A stretch of 64,000 nucleotides of DNA from Streptomyces luteolus (GCF_029968015.1 NZ_JASCIS010000013.1:124001-188000); one strand, 5' to 3'; counted from the first letter of the stretch, positions 53,986 to 63,910 are shown. Translations and numbers: made by a program. The notes: generated by a model from the letters alone, not told the origin.

Positions 53986-54067
53986 TCAGTTCTGTGGGTT
54001 CCTCTCTTTGTGGCTTATATAGCCGTGCCGATATGACCTCCGGCCCCCGGCGCCCGGGGAGGGACCC

Positions 54068-54329
54068 ATGGCTCGCCGTACGCAGGAGCAGCGCAAGTCC
54101 GAGACCAGGTCCCGGCTGATCGACGCCGCCGCCGAGCTCTTCGCCGCGAAGGGGTTCCACGCCGTGTCCGCCGAGGCCGTCGCCGGCGCGGCCGGGCGCC
54201 CTCCTGGAGGTGTGGAAGGACCGCACCGCCGCCCACCTCGCGCCCGGTCTCGCCGCCGACCCCGATCCGCACGCGCACGCCGCCGCGAACATCAACGGGA
54301 TCAAGCACCTGCCGGTGCGGTTCAGCTGA
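54068..54329 (+). pseudogene. TetR-family regulator remnant
   Basis: Begins as a normal TetR (MARRTQEQRKSETRSRLIDA, AAELFAAKGFHAVSAEAVA) but after AGAAGR the recognition helix and following YxHF..K motif are missing. In another frame the sequence continues with LLEVWKDRTAAHLAP and ends HLPVRFS at 54329. An internal deletion that shifted the frame is the likely cause. The present open frame overruns into the convergent phzF gene. Confidence 0.75.
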
Positions 54330-54341
54330 GCCCCGAGAGGG

Positions 54342-55241
54342 CTACTCGGGGATCCGGACCGCCGTGCCCGCCACGTGCACGCGTGGGTCGCCCTGGCGGA
54401 GCGTCACCGTGAGGGTGCCGGGGCGGCCCATGTCCTCGCCCTGCCGGATGACGAACTCCGACTCCTCGCCGACCAGGCCGAGCTCGCGGGCGTACGCGCC
54501 GAAGGCGGCGGCCGCCGCGCCCGTCGCCGGGTCCTCGACCACGCCGCCGACCGGGAACGGGTCGCGGGCGTGGAACAGGCCGTCCGACTCCCGCCACACC
54601 AGTTGCAGCGTGGTGAGGTTCAGCCGCTGCATCAGGGCTTCGAGGCGGGCGAAGTCGTAGTCCAGGTCGGCGAGGCGCGCGCGGGTCGCGGCGGCGAGGA
54701 CCAGGTGGTCGTTGCCCGCGAAGGCGATGCGCGGCGGCAGGGCCGGGTCGAGGTCGGACTCGGCCCAGCGCAGCGCGGCGAGCGCCTCGTCGAGATCGGC
54801 GCGCTCGACGTCCTTCACCTGCGGCTCGACGCTGGTGAGGGTGGCGCGCAGCTCGCCGTCCACGTCGGCCACGCTGACCGGGACGGTGCCGGCCGGGGTC
54901 GCGAACACGTAGTCGCCGGGGCCGCCGCCGTGCTGGGCGAGTGCGACGGCCGTGGCGACCGTGGCGTGCCCGCAGAAGTTGACCTCGTCCTTCGGGCTGA
55001 AGAACCGCAGCGTGTACGCACGGCCGCCCGCCGGGGCCAGCTCGGCGGGCGGCGCGGTCAGGAACGCCGTCTCGCTGTAGCCGAGTCCGGCGGCGATCGC
55101 CAGCTGCCGTGCGTCGTCCAGGCCGCTCGCGTCGAGCACGACACCGGCAGGGTTGCCCCCGGCGGGGTCGGCGGAGAAGGCGGTGTAGCGAAGGATGTCC
55201 GGGTGGGCCGCGTGGGCGTCGGGTGCCGTGGATGCGCTCAT
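54342..55241 (-). CDS. PhzF-family isomerase
   Basis: 299 residues. The family start RYTAFSADPAGGNPAGVVLD, the catalytic Glu in LGYSETAFL, FFSPKDEVNFCGHATVATA and GGVVEDPATGAAAAAFGAY are all present. PhzF members are isomerases with a diaminopimelate-epimerase fold; only some take part in phenazine synthesis, and no other phenazine genes are here. The ATG at 55241 is used; an upstream start at 55289 lacks support. Confidence 0.92.
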   Translation of the reverse strand: MSASTAPDAHAAHPDILRYTAFSADPAGGNPAGVVLDASGLDDARQLAIAAGLGYSETAFLTAPPAELAPAGGRAYTLRFFSPKDEVNFCGHATVATAVALAQHGGGPGDYVFATPAGTVPVSVADVDGELRATLTSVEPQVKDVERADLDEALAALRWAESDLDPALPPRIAFAGNDHLVLAAATRARLADLDYDFARLEALMQRLNLTTLQLVWRESDGLFHARDPFPVGGVVEDPATGAAAAAFGAYARELGLVGEESEFVIRQGEDMGRPGTLTVTLRQGDPRVHVAGTAVRIPE

Positions 55242-55375
55242 GTCGCACCTCAACCGGGTGCGGGGCGCGGGCATTCCCGCGCTCCGCACCCCGCGGCGCA
55301 GCTCACCGGTCGTACGGGGGGCTCACTCCCCCCGATCCGCCCCTGCGTGAGGGAAGCCCCTGTGTGAGGGAACGC

Positions 55376-56134
55376 TCAACCCCGCCCGATGAACGGCATG
55401 TTGGTGGCCATGACCGTGGCGAACTGGACGTTCGCCTCCAGCGGGAGCTCCGCCATGTGCCGGACCGTGCGGGCCACGTCGGCGACCTCCATCGCGGGCT
55501 CGGCGGCCAGTTGCCCGTTGGCCTGCAGGATGCCGCGCTGCATCTGCTCGGTCATGTCGGTCGCGGCGTTGCCGATGTCGATCTGGCTCGTGGCGATGCG
55601 GTACGGGCGCCCGTCCAGGGACAGCGACTTCGTCAGGCCGGTCATGGCGTGCTTGGTGGCGGTGTAGGCGACGGAGTGCGGGCGCGGCACCTGGGCGGAG
55701 ATCGACCCGTTGTTGATGATCCGCCCGCCTTGCGGTGACTGGCCCTTCATCTGCCGGAACGCGGCCTGGGCGCACAGGAACGCGCCGTTGAGGTTGGTGT
55801 CGACGACGTGCCGCCACGCCTCGTAGGGCAGCTCGTCGAGGGGGACGCCGCCGGGGCCGAACGTGCCGGCGTTGTTGAAGAGCAGGTCGAGCCGGCCGAA
55901 CCGGTCCCGCGCGGCGGCGAACAGGGCCGCCACGTCCTCCTGCACCGCGACATCGGTGCGTACACAGAGCACGTCGTCGCTCTTCGTGAGCGCCGCCGTC
56001 TCCTCAAGGGCCTCGGTGCGCCGCCCGGCGAGCGCGAGCGACCAGCCGCCGCGCGCCAGTTCGAGGGCGACGGCCCGGCCGATGCCGGAGCCCGCGCCCG
56101 TCACGATCGCGATCTTCGTTTGCGCCTCGTTCAT
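55376..56134 (-). CDS. Short-chain dehydrogenase/reductase
   Basis: 252 residues. [19 protein letters not shown] (NAD(P) site), [10 protein letters not shown], catalytic Ser in [10 protein letters not shown], and Tyr/Lys in [11 protein letters not shown]. Arg in AGRRTEALE suggests NADP. The substrate cannot be inferred; it is monocistronic, divergent from phoD. Confidence 0.92.
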   Translation of the reverse strand: MNEAQTKIAIVTGAGSGIGRAVALELARGGWSLALAGRRTEALEETAALTKSDDVLCVRTDVAVQEDVAALFAAARDRFGRLDLLFNNAGTFGPGGVPLDELPYEAWRHVVDTNLNGAFLCAQAAFRQMKGQSPQGGRIINNGSISAQVPRPHSVAYTATKHAMTGLTKSLSLDGRPYRIATSQIDIGNAATDMTEQMQRGILQANGQLAAEPAMEVADVARTVRHMAELPLEANVQFATVMATNMPFIGRG

Positions 56135-56267
56135 GGCCCCGCAGCGTACGGGACGCGCATCCATACGGCGCTCATCCGTCCGCCATTCGACTGTTGTGTA
56201 CGCGTCAGTCCCCGGTTGTCGGGCGCCCTTCGAATACCTGTGACAACAACCGTCAGGGGAGGGGCCG

Positions 56268-57923
56268 ATGACAGTCGCAGCTCACGAAGCAGCCCGGAAC
56301 GCAGTCCGCCGGACCGAGGAACTCCACGCCGCCGCACGGCACTTGGGGCGCCGCCGATTCCTCACCGTGACCGGCGCCGCCGCCGCGCTGGCCTTCGCCA
56401 CCAACCTGCCCGGCACCGGCGCGGCCCACGCGGCGGAACTGAACGCACGGCGCATATCTGACGATCCGTTCACCATGGGTGTGGCCTCCGGCGACCCGCA
56501 GCCCGGCAACGTCGTGCTGTGGACCCGGCTCGCCCCCCAGCCCTTCGAGGCCGACGGCGGCCTGCCCGCCCAGCGCGTCACCGTGCAGTGGGAGATCGCC
56601 CACGACGCCCGCTTCGCCCGGATCGTCAGACGCGGCTCCACCACCGCGCACCCCGAGTTCGGCCACTCCGTGCACGTCGAGGTCGACGGCCTGGACGCCG
56701 GCCGCGTCTACCACTACCGCTTCCGCACCGGCAGCTGGATCAGCCCGGTCGGCCGCACCCGCACCGCCCCGGCCCGCGCCGCCGGGGTCTCCGCCCTGAA
56801 GCTCGCCGCCGTCTCCTGCCAGGCCTACCACGACGGATACTTCACCGCGTACGAGCACCTGGCGCAGGACGACGTCGACGTGGTCCTGCACCTCGGCGAC
56901 TACCTCTACGAGTACGCCGTGAACTCCACCGGCGGCGCCCGTAACTACACCGACCGCGTGCTGCCCGCGCACTTCAACCGGGAGACCGTCACGCTCGACG
57001 ACTACCGGATGCGCTACGGCCTCTACAAGTCCGACCCCGACCTGAAGGCCGCGCACGCCGCGCACCCCTTCCTCGTCACCTGGGACGACCACGAGACCGA
57101 GAACAACTACGCCGACGACATCCCGGAGAACGGCGTACCGCCGCAGGAGTTCCTCGTCCGCCGGGCCGCCGCGTACCGCGCGTACTGGGAGAACCAGCCG
57201 CTGCGCCGCCCGCAGCAGCCCTCCGGGCCGGACATGCAGCTCTACCGGCGCCTGCACTGGGGCCGGCTCGCCCAGTTCGACATCCTCGACACCCGCCAGT
57301 ACCGCTCCGACCAGGCGTACGGCGACAACGCGCACCCGGCGGGCCCCGAGAGCGACGACCCGAAGCGCAGCATCACCGGCGCCACCCAGGAGCGCTGGCT
57401 GCTCGACGGCTGGCGGCGGTCGCGGGCGCTGTGGAACCTGATGCCGCAGCAAGTCGTCGTCTCCCAGCGGGCGTTCGACCTCACCGACACGCCCAAGCTG
57501 TCCATGGACGCCTGGGACGGCTACCGCGCCTCGCGCGCCCGCGTCCTGGACGGCGCCCGCGCGGCCGGGATCGACAACCTGATGGTGCTCACCGGCGACG
57601 TGCACCGCGGCTACGCCTTCGACATCAAGCAGGACTTCGACGACCCGGACTCCAGGACCGTGGGCACGGAGATCGTCGCGACCTCCATCGCCAGCGGCAA
57701 GGACGGCGCCGAGAAGCCGGCCACCTGGTACACGTACATGAAGGCCAACCCGCACCTGAAGTTCTTCAACGGCAGGCGCGGCTACGTGACGGTGGCCCTC
57801 GGCACGGAGTCCGCGCGGGCCGACTTCAAGACGGTCTCCGCGGTGACGACGCCGGGCGCGCCGATCTCCACGGCGGCGTCGTTCGTGACGGAGGCGGGGA
57901 ATCCGGGCCTGAAGGCTGTGTAG
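56268..57923 (+). CDS. phoD: Alkaline phosphatase PhoD
   Basis: 551 residues. A Tat signal peptide ([18 protein letters not shown], cleavage near AAHA) directs folded export. Family segments are [38 protein letters not shown] and [12 protein letters not shown], supplying the Ca/Fe ligands. It releases phosphate from phosphodiesters and monoesters outside the cell. AGGGGAGG precedes the ATG. Weak PHO-box-like repeats lie upstream, so PhoP control is possible. Confidence 0.93.
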   Translation: MTVAAHEAARNAVRRTEELHAAARHLGRRRFLTVTGAAAALAFATNLPGTGAAHAAELNARRISDDPFTMGVASGDPQPGNVVLWTRLAPQPFEADGGLPAQRVTVQWEIAHDARFARIVRRGSTTAHPEFGHSVHVEVDGLDAGRVYHYRFRTGSWISPVGRTRTAPARAAGVSALKLAAVSCQAYHDGYFTAYEHLAQDDVDVVLHLGDYLYEYAVNSTGGARNYTDRVLPAHFNRETVTLDDYRMRYGLYKSDPDLKAAHAAHPFLVTWDDHETENNYADDIPENGVPPQEFLVRRAAAYRAYWENQPLRRPQQPSGPDMQLYRRLHWGRLAQFDILDTRQYRSDQAYGDNAHPAGPESDDPKRSITGATQERWLLDGWRRSRALWNLMPQQVVVSQRAFDLTDTPKLSMDAWDGYRASRARVLDGARAAGIDNLMVLTGDVHRGYAFDIKQDFDDPDSRTVGTEIVATSIASGKDGAEKPATWYTYMKANPHLKFFNGRRGYVTVALGTESARADFKTVSAVTTPGAPISTAASFVTEAGNPGLKAV

Positions 57924-57944
57924 CCCCGACCGGGCGACTGGGGT

Positions 57945-58005
57945 GCCAAATTGAGCCCGTCCGGCGATTGAGGACGAGCCCGGAGGGCGATCGGCGGCGC
58001 CCCGG
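57945..58005. repeat. Dispersed intergenic GC-rich repeat (short copy)
   Basis: TTGAGCCCGTCCGGCGATTG and AGGACGAGCCCGGAGGGCGA modules also seen near 6410 and 61845. Confidence 0.6.
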
Positions 58006-58033
58006 TCGACGTCGCGGGTCGGAATTCGCGGGT

Positions 58034-59017
58034 TCACTCCCCGGGATAGCGGACGCCGATGCGCTCCCGTACGGCATCGAGCGTCCGCATCACGGCGAGG
58101 GTGCCGTCGAGCGGGACCAGTGGGGACTCCCGCTCGCCCGCGCGCAGACAGCGCATCACCTCGGCCGCCTCGTGCCTGAGCGAGTCCCGGCGGCCCTCGC
58201 CGGTGAACTCCTCGGGCTCGCGGCCCGGCCGGTGCAGCACGAAGCGGTCCGGGAAGAAGAAGCCGTCCGGGATGTCGATCCGTCCGTGGGAGCCGGTGAC
58301 GGACGCGGTGACCGGGGTCGCCGCGTCGAGAGAGCAGTGCAACACGGCGTGAGCACCGCTCTCCCAGGAGAGCAGCATTCCCGTACGGAGATCGACGCTC
58401 TCCTCCGAGAGCACTGCTCTCGCCGTGACCTCGGCGGGCTCCCCGAGCAGCAGCTGCGCGAACGACACCGGGTACACCCCGAGGTCGAGCAGCGCGCCCC
58501 CGCCCTGCTTCGGGTCCCGCAGGCGGTGGGACGGAGGGAAGGGTCCCGCCAGCCCGAAGTCCGCCTGGACCGTGCGCACTTCACCGATCGCCCCGTCCGC
58601 GACCAGCTCCCGGAGGCGCCGGATCAGCGGATGGCAGTACATCCACATGGCCTCCATCAGGAAGCTCCCGCGCGCCCGCGCCAGGGCCACCAGCTCCTCG
58701 GCCTCCCGGGAGTTCAGCGTGAACGCCTTCTCGCACAGCACCGCACGCCCCGCCTCCAGGCAGAGCCCGGCGGCCTCCCGATGCGCGGAGTGCGGCGTCG
58801 CCACGTACACCACGTCAACGTCCTCGTCCGCCGCGAGCGACGCCCAGTCCCCGTACGCCCGGGGAATCCCGAACCGGTCCGCGAACGCCCGCGCGCCCTC
58901 GCCGGTACGCGAGGCGACCGCCACCACCTCGGCGTCCGACGGCATGTCGAGCAGCTCCGCCGTGAACCGCTCGGCGATCCAGCCGGTCGCGAGCACCCCC
59001 CACCGCACACGCCCCAT
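58034..59017 (-). CDS. Gfo/Idh/MocA-family oxidoreductase
   Basis: 327 residues. The Rossmann start RWGVLATGWIAERFTAEL, VYVATPHSAHREAAGL and the family-typical CEKAFTLN (catalytic Lys) are followed by the LLDLGVYPVSF helix. It acts on a sugar or inositol with NAD(P). GGGGAGG precedes the ATG at 59017. A much longer open frame reaching 60238 is chance. It diverges from the exporter at 59138. Confidence 0.92.
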   Translation of the reverse strand: MGRVRWGVLATGWIAERFTAELLDMPSDAEVVAVASRTGEGARAFADRFGIPRAYGDWASLAADEDVDVVYVATPHSAHREAAGLCLEAGRAVLCEKAFTLNSREAEELVALARARGSFLMEAMWMYCHPLIRRLRELVADGAIGEVRTVQADFGLAGPFPPSHRLRDPKQGGGALLDLGVYPVSFAQLLLGEPAEVTARAVLSEESVDLRTGMLLSWESGAHAVLHCSLDAATPVTASVTGSHGRIDIPDGFFFPDRFVLHRPGREPEEFTGEGRRDSLRHEAAEVMRCLRAGERESPLVPLDGTLAVMRTLDAVRERIGVRYPGE

Positions 59018-59137
59018 CCGGTGCCTCCCCTGTCCCGTCCGCCGCCCGGCACCGACTGGCCCCGAACTGGTCTCGACCACGCCGACCGAGCTGAGAGCAT
59101 AGGGAGCCGAGGCAGCGATGGGGAGGGGTTGAGGTAC

Positions 59138-60652
59138 GTGACGGCTGTGGACCGACGTTCCGCGGGGCTCAGGGAGCCGGCACCGGAAGGGGCGCGCGAC
59201 GACGGCAGGGCGGCGGCGCGGCGCACCGGACTCCTCACCACGTTCCTGCTCGGCGGACTCACCGCCGTACCGCCGCTCTCCATGGACATGTACCTGCCGG
59301 CGCTCCCCGAGGTCACCCGCGCGCTGACCGCCCCGGCCGCCACCGTGCAGCTCACCCTCACCGCCTGCCTCGCCGGTATGGCGCTCGGACAGCTCGTGGT
59401 CGGGCCGATGAGCGACCGCTGGGGGCGGCGCCGCCCGCTCCTCGTCGGCCTGCTCATCTACATCGTGGCCACCGCGATCTGCGCCGCCGCGCCGGGCGTC
59501 GAACTCCTCGTTGCCTTCCGCCTGCTGCAGGGCCTCGCCGGGGCCGCGGGCATAGTGATAGCGCGCGCCGTCGTGCGCGACCTGTACGACGGCGTGGACA
59601 TGGCCCGGTTCTTCTCCACCCTGATGCTGATCTCCGGGGTGGCCCCGATCGTCGCGCCGCTCGTCGGCGGACAGGTGCTGCGCTTCACCGACTGGCGCGG
59701 CATCTTCGTCGTCCTGACCGTCATCGGCATCGCGCTCACCGCTCTCGTCTGGCGCCGCCTTCCCGAGACCCTCGCCCCGGAACGCCGCCAGTCCGGCGGG
59801 GTCGGCGACGCCCTGCGGACCATGAGCGGGCTGCTCGGCGACCGGGTCTTCGCCGGGTACACCCTCGCCGGCGGCTTCGCCTTCGCCGCCCTCTTCGCGT
59901 ACATCAGCGCGTCCCCGTTCGTGATCCAGGAGATCTACGGCGCGTCCCCGCAGACCTTCTCCCTCCTCTTCGGGGTCAACTCGGTCGGCCTGATCCTCGT
60001 CGGCCAGATCAACGGCAAGATCCTCGTCGGCCGGGTCCGGCTCGACCGGGTCCTCGGCGTCGGCCTCGCCCTGATCACGCTCGCCGCGGCCGCGCTGCTT
60101 CTGATGACGACCGGGGTCTTCGGGGACGCCCGGGACCTCGGGCTCGTACCGATCGCCGCCGGTCTTTTCGTCCTCATGTCCGCGATGGGCATCACCCTGC
60201 CGAACGCCAACGCCCTCGCCCTGATGCGCACCCCGCACGCCGCGGGCTCCGCCTCCGCGCTGCTCGGCACGTCCTCGTTCCTCGTCGGCGCCGTGGCCTC
60301 ACCGCTCGTCGGCATCGCGGGCGAGCACACCGCCGTACCGATGGCCGTGGTCCAGCTGGCCTGCGCGCTGATCGCGGCCGCGTTCTTCGTGGGGCTGTGC
60401 CGCCCCTGGCAGCGGGCGGCGGAGACACAGCAGCAGCCGACCGGCCCCGCACCCGCGACCGGTCCCGTCACGGACGCGGTCACGGGGCCGGTGACGGACG
60501 CGGTCGCGGGTACGGGGCCGGGTTCGGTCTCCGGTACGGGTTCGGGTTCGGGGCCGGGTACGGGCTCTTCCGTCGCCGGTACGGGACAGGGGCCGGTCGC
60601 CGGTGCGGGACCGGACCCGAGGACCGGCCGCACGGAGGGGCCGGAGCACTGA
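59138..60652 (+). CDS. MFS drug exporter, Bcr/CflA family
   Basis: 504 residues with twelve membrane helices. Motifs: LSMDMYLPALPEVT at helix 1, GPMSDRWGRRRPLLVG (motif A), RLLQGLAGAAGIVIARAVVRD (motif C-type), and helix 11 GITLPNANALALM. The C-terminal 90 residues are a Gly/Thr/Pro-rich repeat tail (TGPVTDAV, GTGSGSGPGTG), unusual for the family. The GTG at 59138 is chosen from GAGGT context. Its stop overlaps the CTG of the next gene. Confidence 0.9.
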   Translation: MTAVDRRSAGLREPAPEGARDDGRAAARRTGLLTTFLLGGLTAVPPLSMDMYLPALPEVTRALTAPAATVQLTLTACLAGMALGQLVVGPMSDRWGRRRPLLVGLLIYIVATAICAAAPGVELLVAFRLLQGLAGAAGIVIARAVVRDLYDGVDMARFFSTLMLISGVAPIVAPLVGGQVLRFTDWRGIFVVLTVIGIALTALVWRRLPETLAPERRQSGGVGDALRTMSGLLGDRVFAGYTLAGGFAFAALFAYISASPFVIQEIYGASPQTFSLLFGVNSVGLILVGQINGKILVGRVRLDRVLGVGLALITLAAAALLLMTTGVFGDARDLGLVPIAAGLFVLMSAMGITLPNANALALMRTPHAAGSASALLGTSSFLVGAVASPLVGIAGEHTAVPMAVVQLACALIAAAFFVGLCRPWQRAAETQQQPTGPAPATGPVTDAVTGPVTDAVAGTGPGSVSGTGSGSGPGTGSSVAGTGQGPVAGAGPDPRTGRTEGPEH

Positions 60653-61758
60653 CCCCGCCACGGCTGCGCACCGGCCCGCCCGAGCGGGCCGGACTCGACC
60701 CGGAACACCTGCGGCTCCTCGCCGCCGACGTGCGCGCCCTGCCCGGCACCTGGTGCGCAGGCGCCGTCGTGGTCGCCGGGCGCGGGCCCCTGCTCGCCGT
60801 CGAGGAGGCGGCCGGATACGCCGTCCGGTACGCCGCCGGAGGCGAGGAACTGCCCGCGCACCGCCGCGTCCCCATGACCCTCGGCACGCCCTTCGACCTG
60901 GCCTCGCTCACCAAGCTGTTCACCGCCGTCGCCGCCGTCCAGCAGATCGAACGCGGCACCCTCGGCATCGACGCCCGGATCGCCGCGTACGTCCCCGAAC
61001 TCACCGCCGCCGCCGACCACGGCATCACCGTGCGCCAGCTGCTCACCCACACCTCGGGCCTGCGCCCCGAACTCCCGCTGTACGCCTGCCAGGACCGGCC
61101 CGCGATGCTCGCCGCGCTGCGGACGGAGGAACCGGTCGGCGAGCCGGGCGGGGAGTACCTCTACTCCGACCTGAACATGCTGCTGCTCCAGCAGGTCCTG
61201 GAACGCCTCACCGGCCGCCGCCTCGACCGGCTGATCCGCGACGGCATCACCCGCCCCCTCGGCATGCGCGCCACCGGCTTCGGCCCCTGCCCGTTCGCGG
61301 CGGCCACCGAGGACCAGCGCACACCCCGAGCCAGGCTCGACCGGGGCATGGTCAGGGGAGTGGTGCACGACGAGAACGCGTACGCCCTCGGCGGGGTGGC
61401 CGGGCACGCGGGCCTCTTCTCCACGGCGCACGACCTCGCGGTGTTCTGCCGCACCCTGCTCGGCGGCGGCGCGTACGGGCCCGCCCGCATCCTCGGCCCC
61501 GACTTCGTCGACCTGCTCCTTCGCCCACCGGGGCTCGGCTTCCTCGTGGACAAGCCCTGGTTCATGGGCGAGCTGGCGGGACGGGGCGCGGCGGGCCACA
61601 CGGGCTTCACGGGCACGTCCCTGGTCCTCGACCGGGCTTCGGACACGTTTCTGGTGCTCCTTGCGAACACGGTTCATCCGGTGCGCCGCGCTCCGGACAG
61701 TGCACCTCGGGCGCGGGCGGCGACGCGGCTGGCGCGGGCGGTGGCGGAGGCGGTTTGA
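60649..61758 (+). CDS. Serine hydrolase of the beta-lactamase/DD-peptidase class C fold
   Basis: 369 residues from a CTG overlapping the exporter stop (CTGA), with GGAGGGG eight bases upstream; no ATG or GTG lies near. The nucleophile is in FDLASLTKLF (SxxK), the second motif is YLYSDLNM (YxN-like), and the third HTGFTG replaces KTG. No signal peptide is seen, so it is an intracellular esterase or peptidase rather than a secreted lactamase. It is co-transcribed with the exporter. Confidence 0.85.
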   Translation: MTPPRLRTGPPERAGLDPEHLRLLAADVRALPGTWCAGAVVVAGRGPLLAVEEAAGYAVRYAAGGEELPAHRRVPMTLGTPFDLASLTKLFTAVAAVQQIERGTLGIDARIAAYVPELTAAADHGITVRQLLTHTSGLRPELPLYACQDRPAMLAALRTEEPVGEPGGEYLYSDLNMLLLQQVLERLTGRRLDRLIRDGITRPLGMRATGFGPCPFAAATEDQRTPRARLDRGMVRGVVHDENAYALGGVAGHAGLFSTAHDLAVFCRTLLGGGAYGPARILGPDFVDLLLRPPGLGFLVDKPWFMGELAGRGAAGHTGFTGTSLVLDRASDTFLVLLANTVHPVRRAPDSAPRARAATRLARAVAEAV

Positions 61759-61761
61759 TCC

Positions 61762-61905
61762 CCTCCCCCGGAGGGGCTGGTTTTTGGGGGGCGCGGGGAA
61801 CTGCGCGACCAGCCACGGCGGCGGGAAAGCCGACCGACGACCAAATCGAGCCCCTCCGGCGATTGAGGAGCGGGGGCCCGGGGGCGGAGCCCCCTGGGGG
61901 TGCTT
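61762..61905. repeat. Dispersed intergenic GC-rich repeat
   Basis: Carries GCGCGGGGAACTGCGCGACC, AGCCACGGCGGCGGG and GCCCCTCCGGCGATTGAGG, followed by a GGGGCGGAGCCCC hairpin. Confidence 0.75.
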
Positions 61906-61928
61906 GGGCCCCGGGTACGATTCCCCAG

Positions 61929-62915
61929 GTGAACGACCTCGCCCCCGCCGAAGCACTCCGCCCCGCGCTGAGCGGCCTGCTCGACGGACTGCCCCCCAAG
62001 CAGGCCGCGCAAGCCGTGGACCGCCTGATCGCCAACTACCGCGGCCGCACCCCGACCGACGCCCCCGTGCTGCGCGACCGCTCGGACGTCGTGGCCTACG
62101 CGGCGTACCGGATGCCCGCCACCTTCGAGGCCGTACGCTCCGCCCTCGACGCCTTCGCGGCCGCCGCCCCCGAGGACTGGTCGCCGGGCAGCCATGTCGA
62201 CATCGGCGGCGGTACGGGCGCGGCGACCTGGGCGGTCAGCGCGACCTGGCCGCAGCGGCGCCCGGTCACGGTCCTCGACTGGGCGGAGCCCGCGCTCGCC
62301 CTGGGGCGTGAACTGGCCGAGTCCAACCCCCTGTTGAGCGCCGCGCGCTGGCAGCGCTCTCGTATCGGAGCAGCGCTCACCATCGAGAGCACTGATCTCG
62401 TCACGATCTCGTACGTACTCGGCGAGCTGACCGAGGACGACCGCCGCTCGGTCGTCGACGCCGCCGCGGACGCCGGCGAGACCGTCGTGATCATCGAACC
62501 CGGCACCCCCGACGGCTACGCCCGCGTCATCGAGGCCAGGGACCGCCTGATCGCCGCCGGCCTGCGCGTCGCCGCCCCCTGCCCGCACAGCGCGGCCTGC
62601 CCCATCGAGCCCGGCAAGGACTGGTGCCACTTCTCGTCCCGCGTCAGCCGCTCCTCCCTGCACCGGCGGGTCAAGGGCGGAACCCTGGCGTACGAGGATG
62701 AGAAGTTCAGCTACGTCGCCGCCACCCGCCTCCCGGCCACCCCGGCCCCGGCCCGTATCGTCCGCCGCCCGCAGATCCGCAAGGGCCAGGTGCTGCTCGA
62801 CCTGTGCGTGCGGGACGAGGCCCTGACCCGTACGACGGTGACGAAGCGGCACGGGCCGCGGTACAAGGAGGCCAGGAACGCGGAGTGGGGCGACGCCTGG
62901 AGCTCCCAGGACTGA
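61929..62915 (+). CDS. Rsm22-like small-subunit rRNA methyltransferase
   Basis: 328 residues. The SAM site is HVDIGGGTGAATWA, with acidic TVLDWAEPAL and LVTISYVLGELTED. The C-terminal part has the family Cys cluster CPHSAACPIEPGKDWCHFSS, proposed to hold iron-sulfur or zinc, then VSRSSLHRRVKGGTLAYEDE. The mitochondrial relatives aid ribosome assembly. The GTG at 61929 has no ribosome binding site; the -10 box TACGAT (61916-61921) ends seven bases earlier, so a leaderless transcript is predicted. Confidence 0.9.
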   Translation: MNDLAPAEALRPALSGLLDGLPPKQAAQAVDRLIANYRGRTPTDAPVLRDRSDVVAYAAYRMPATFEAVRSALDAFAAAAPEDWSPGSHVDIGGGTGAATWAVSATWPQRRPVTVLDWAEPALALGRELAESNPLLSAARWQRSRIGAALTIESTDLVTISYVLGELTEDDRRSVVDAAADAGETVVIIEPGTPDGYARVIEARDRLIAAGLRVAAPCPHSAACPIEPGKDWCHFSSRVSRSSLHRRVKGGTLAYEDEKFSYVAATRLPATPAPARIVRRPQIRKGQVLLDLCVRDEALTRTTVTKRHGPRYKEARNAEWGDAWSSQD

Positions 62916-62939
62916 GGTGCGGTCAGGCCCGCGAGGCGC

Positions 62940-63770
62940 CTAGCAACGCAGCTCCTGCGTACAGCACTTGACGCTCCCGCCGCCCTTGAGCAGCTCGCCC
63001 AGGTCCATCCCGATCGGCTCGAAGCCGCGTTCCCTGAGCGGCCCGAAGAGGCCCACCGCCGCCTGCGGGAGCAGCACGTGCAGGCCGTCCGAGACCGCGT
63101 TCAGGCCGAGCGCCGCGGCGTCCGGCTCCTGTGCGATCAGCGCGTCGGGGAAGAGGCGGCGAAGGACGGCCCGGCTGCCGGGTGAGAACGCGCCCGGGTA
63201 GTACATGATCGCGTCGCCGGAGTCCGTCGCGTCGTCGAGCACGGCGAGGGCGGTGTCGAGGTGGTAGTAGCGCGGGTCGACCAGGTCGAGCCCGATCACC
63301 GGCCGCCCGAAGAACTCCTGGGCCTCGCCGTGCGAGAGCGGGCTCGCCCGGAAGCCGCGCCCGGCGAGCACGTACGAGGAGGTGACGGCGAAGTCGCCCT
63401 CGCCCTCGTTGATGTGTGCGGGCTCGTGGACGTCGGCCTCGGCGAAGCCGTGCGTACGGAACCAGTCGAGGTGCGCGGCGGCCTCGGGGGCGCGCTCGGC
63501 GTGGGCGAAGTTGGCGCCGAGCACACGGCCGTCGATCACGGTCGCGCCGTTGGCGGCGAAGACCATGTCGGGGAGTTCGGGGCGGGGGGTGAGCTGCTCG
63601 ACGGTGTGGCCGAGCGAGCGGTAGCGCTCCATCAGGTCCTCCCACTGTGCGACGGCCAGGGGCACGTCGACGGGTTTCGTGGGGTCCATCCACGGATTGA
63701 TGGAGTACGTGACCTTGAAGTGCGCGGGTGGGCACATCAGGTAGCGCCGGGGTGTGGCGTGACGAGGCAA
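62940..63770 (-). CDS. ddaH: Dimethylarginine dimethylaminohydrolase (DDAH)-type enzyme
   Basis: 276 residues. Family segments: MCPPAHFKVTYSINPWMD, MVFAANGATVIDG, INEGEGDFAVTSS, YYHLDTALAVLD and the C-terminal nucleophile in GGGSVKCCTQELRC. It hydrolyses methylated arginine to citrulline and amine. The TTG at 63770 has GAGGAG upstream; an ATG 11 codons inside (MCPP) is the alternative. It stands alone near the right edge. Confidence 0.9.
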   Translation of the reverse strand: MPRHATPRRYLMCPPAHFKVTYSINPWMDPTKPVDVPLAVAQWEDLMERYRSLGHTVEQLTPRPELPDMVFAANGATVIDGRVLGANFAHAERAPEAAAHLDWFRTHGFAEADVHEPAHINEGEGDFAVTSSYVLAGRGFRASPLSHGEAQEFFGRPVIGLDLVDPRYYHLDTALAVLDDATDSGDAIMYYPGAFSPGSRAVLRRLFPDALIAQEPDAAALGLNAVSDGLHVLLPQAAVGLFGPLRERGFEPIGMDLGELLKGGGSVKCCTQELRC

Positions 63771-63910
63771 TGAGGGCTCCTCACGGTGGGCTGAGCGGCC
63801 GGGTGTCGGTCACTCGGATTGCTGCCCATGGTCCGCCGTGAAGAGCCCTCCCGCGCGGTGGCGAACGGGTTGTTCTCCGTACGTGCCACGCGAGTTCACA
63901 CCGCTACGCC

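Noticed and set aside
54342..55241. Phenazine biosynthesis cluster
   Set aside because: Only a PhzF-family isomerase is present; no phzA-E or phzG genes accompany it.
56170..56193. PHO box (PhoP operator) before phoD
   Set aside because: Two repeats (GCTCATCCGTC, CGCCATTCGAC) resemble the consensus only in part; not strong enough to list as a site.
57431..59137. Upstream extension of the Bcr/CflA exporter frame through phoD and the oxidoreductase
   Set aside because: This part overlaps two confident genes; the exporter begins at 59138 by motif and spacing.
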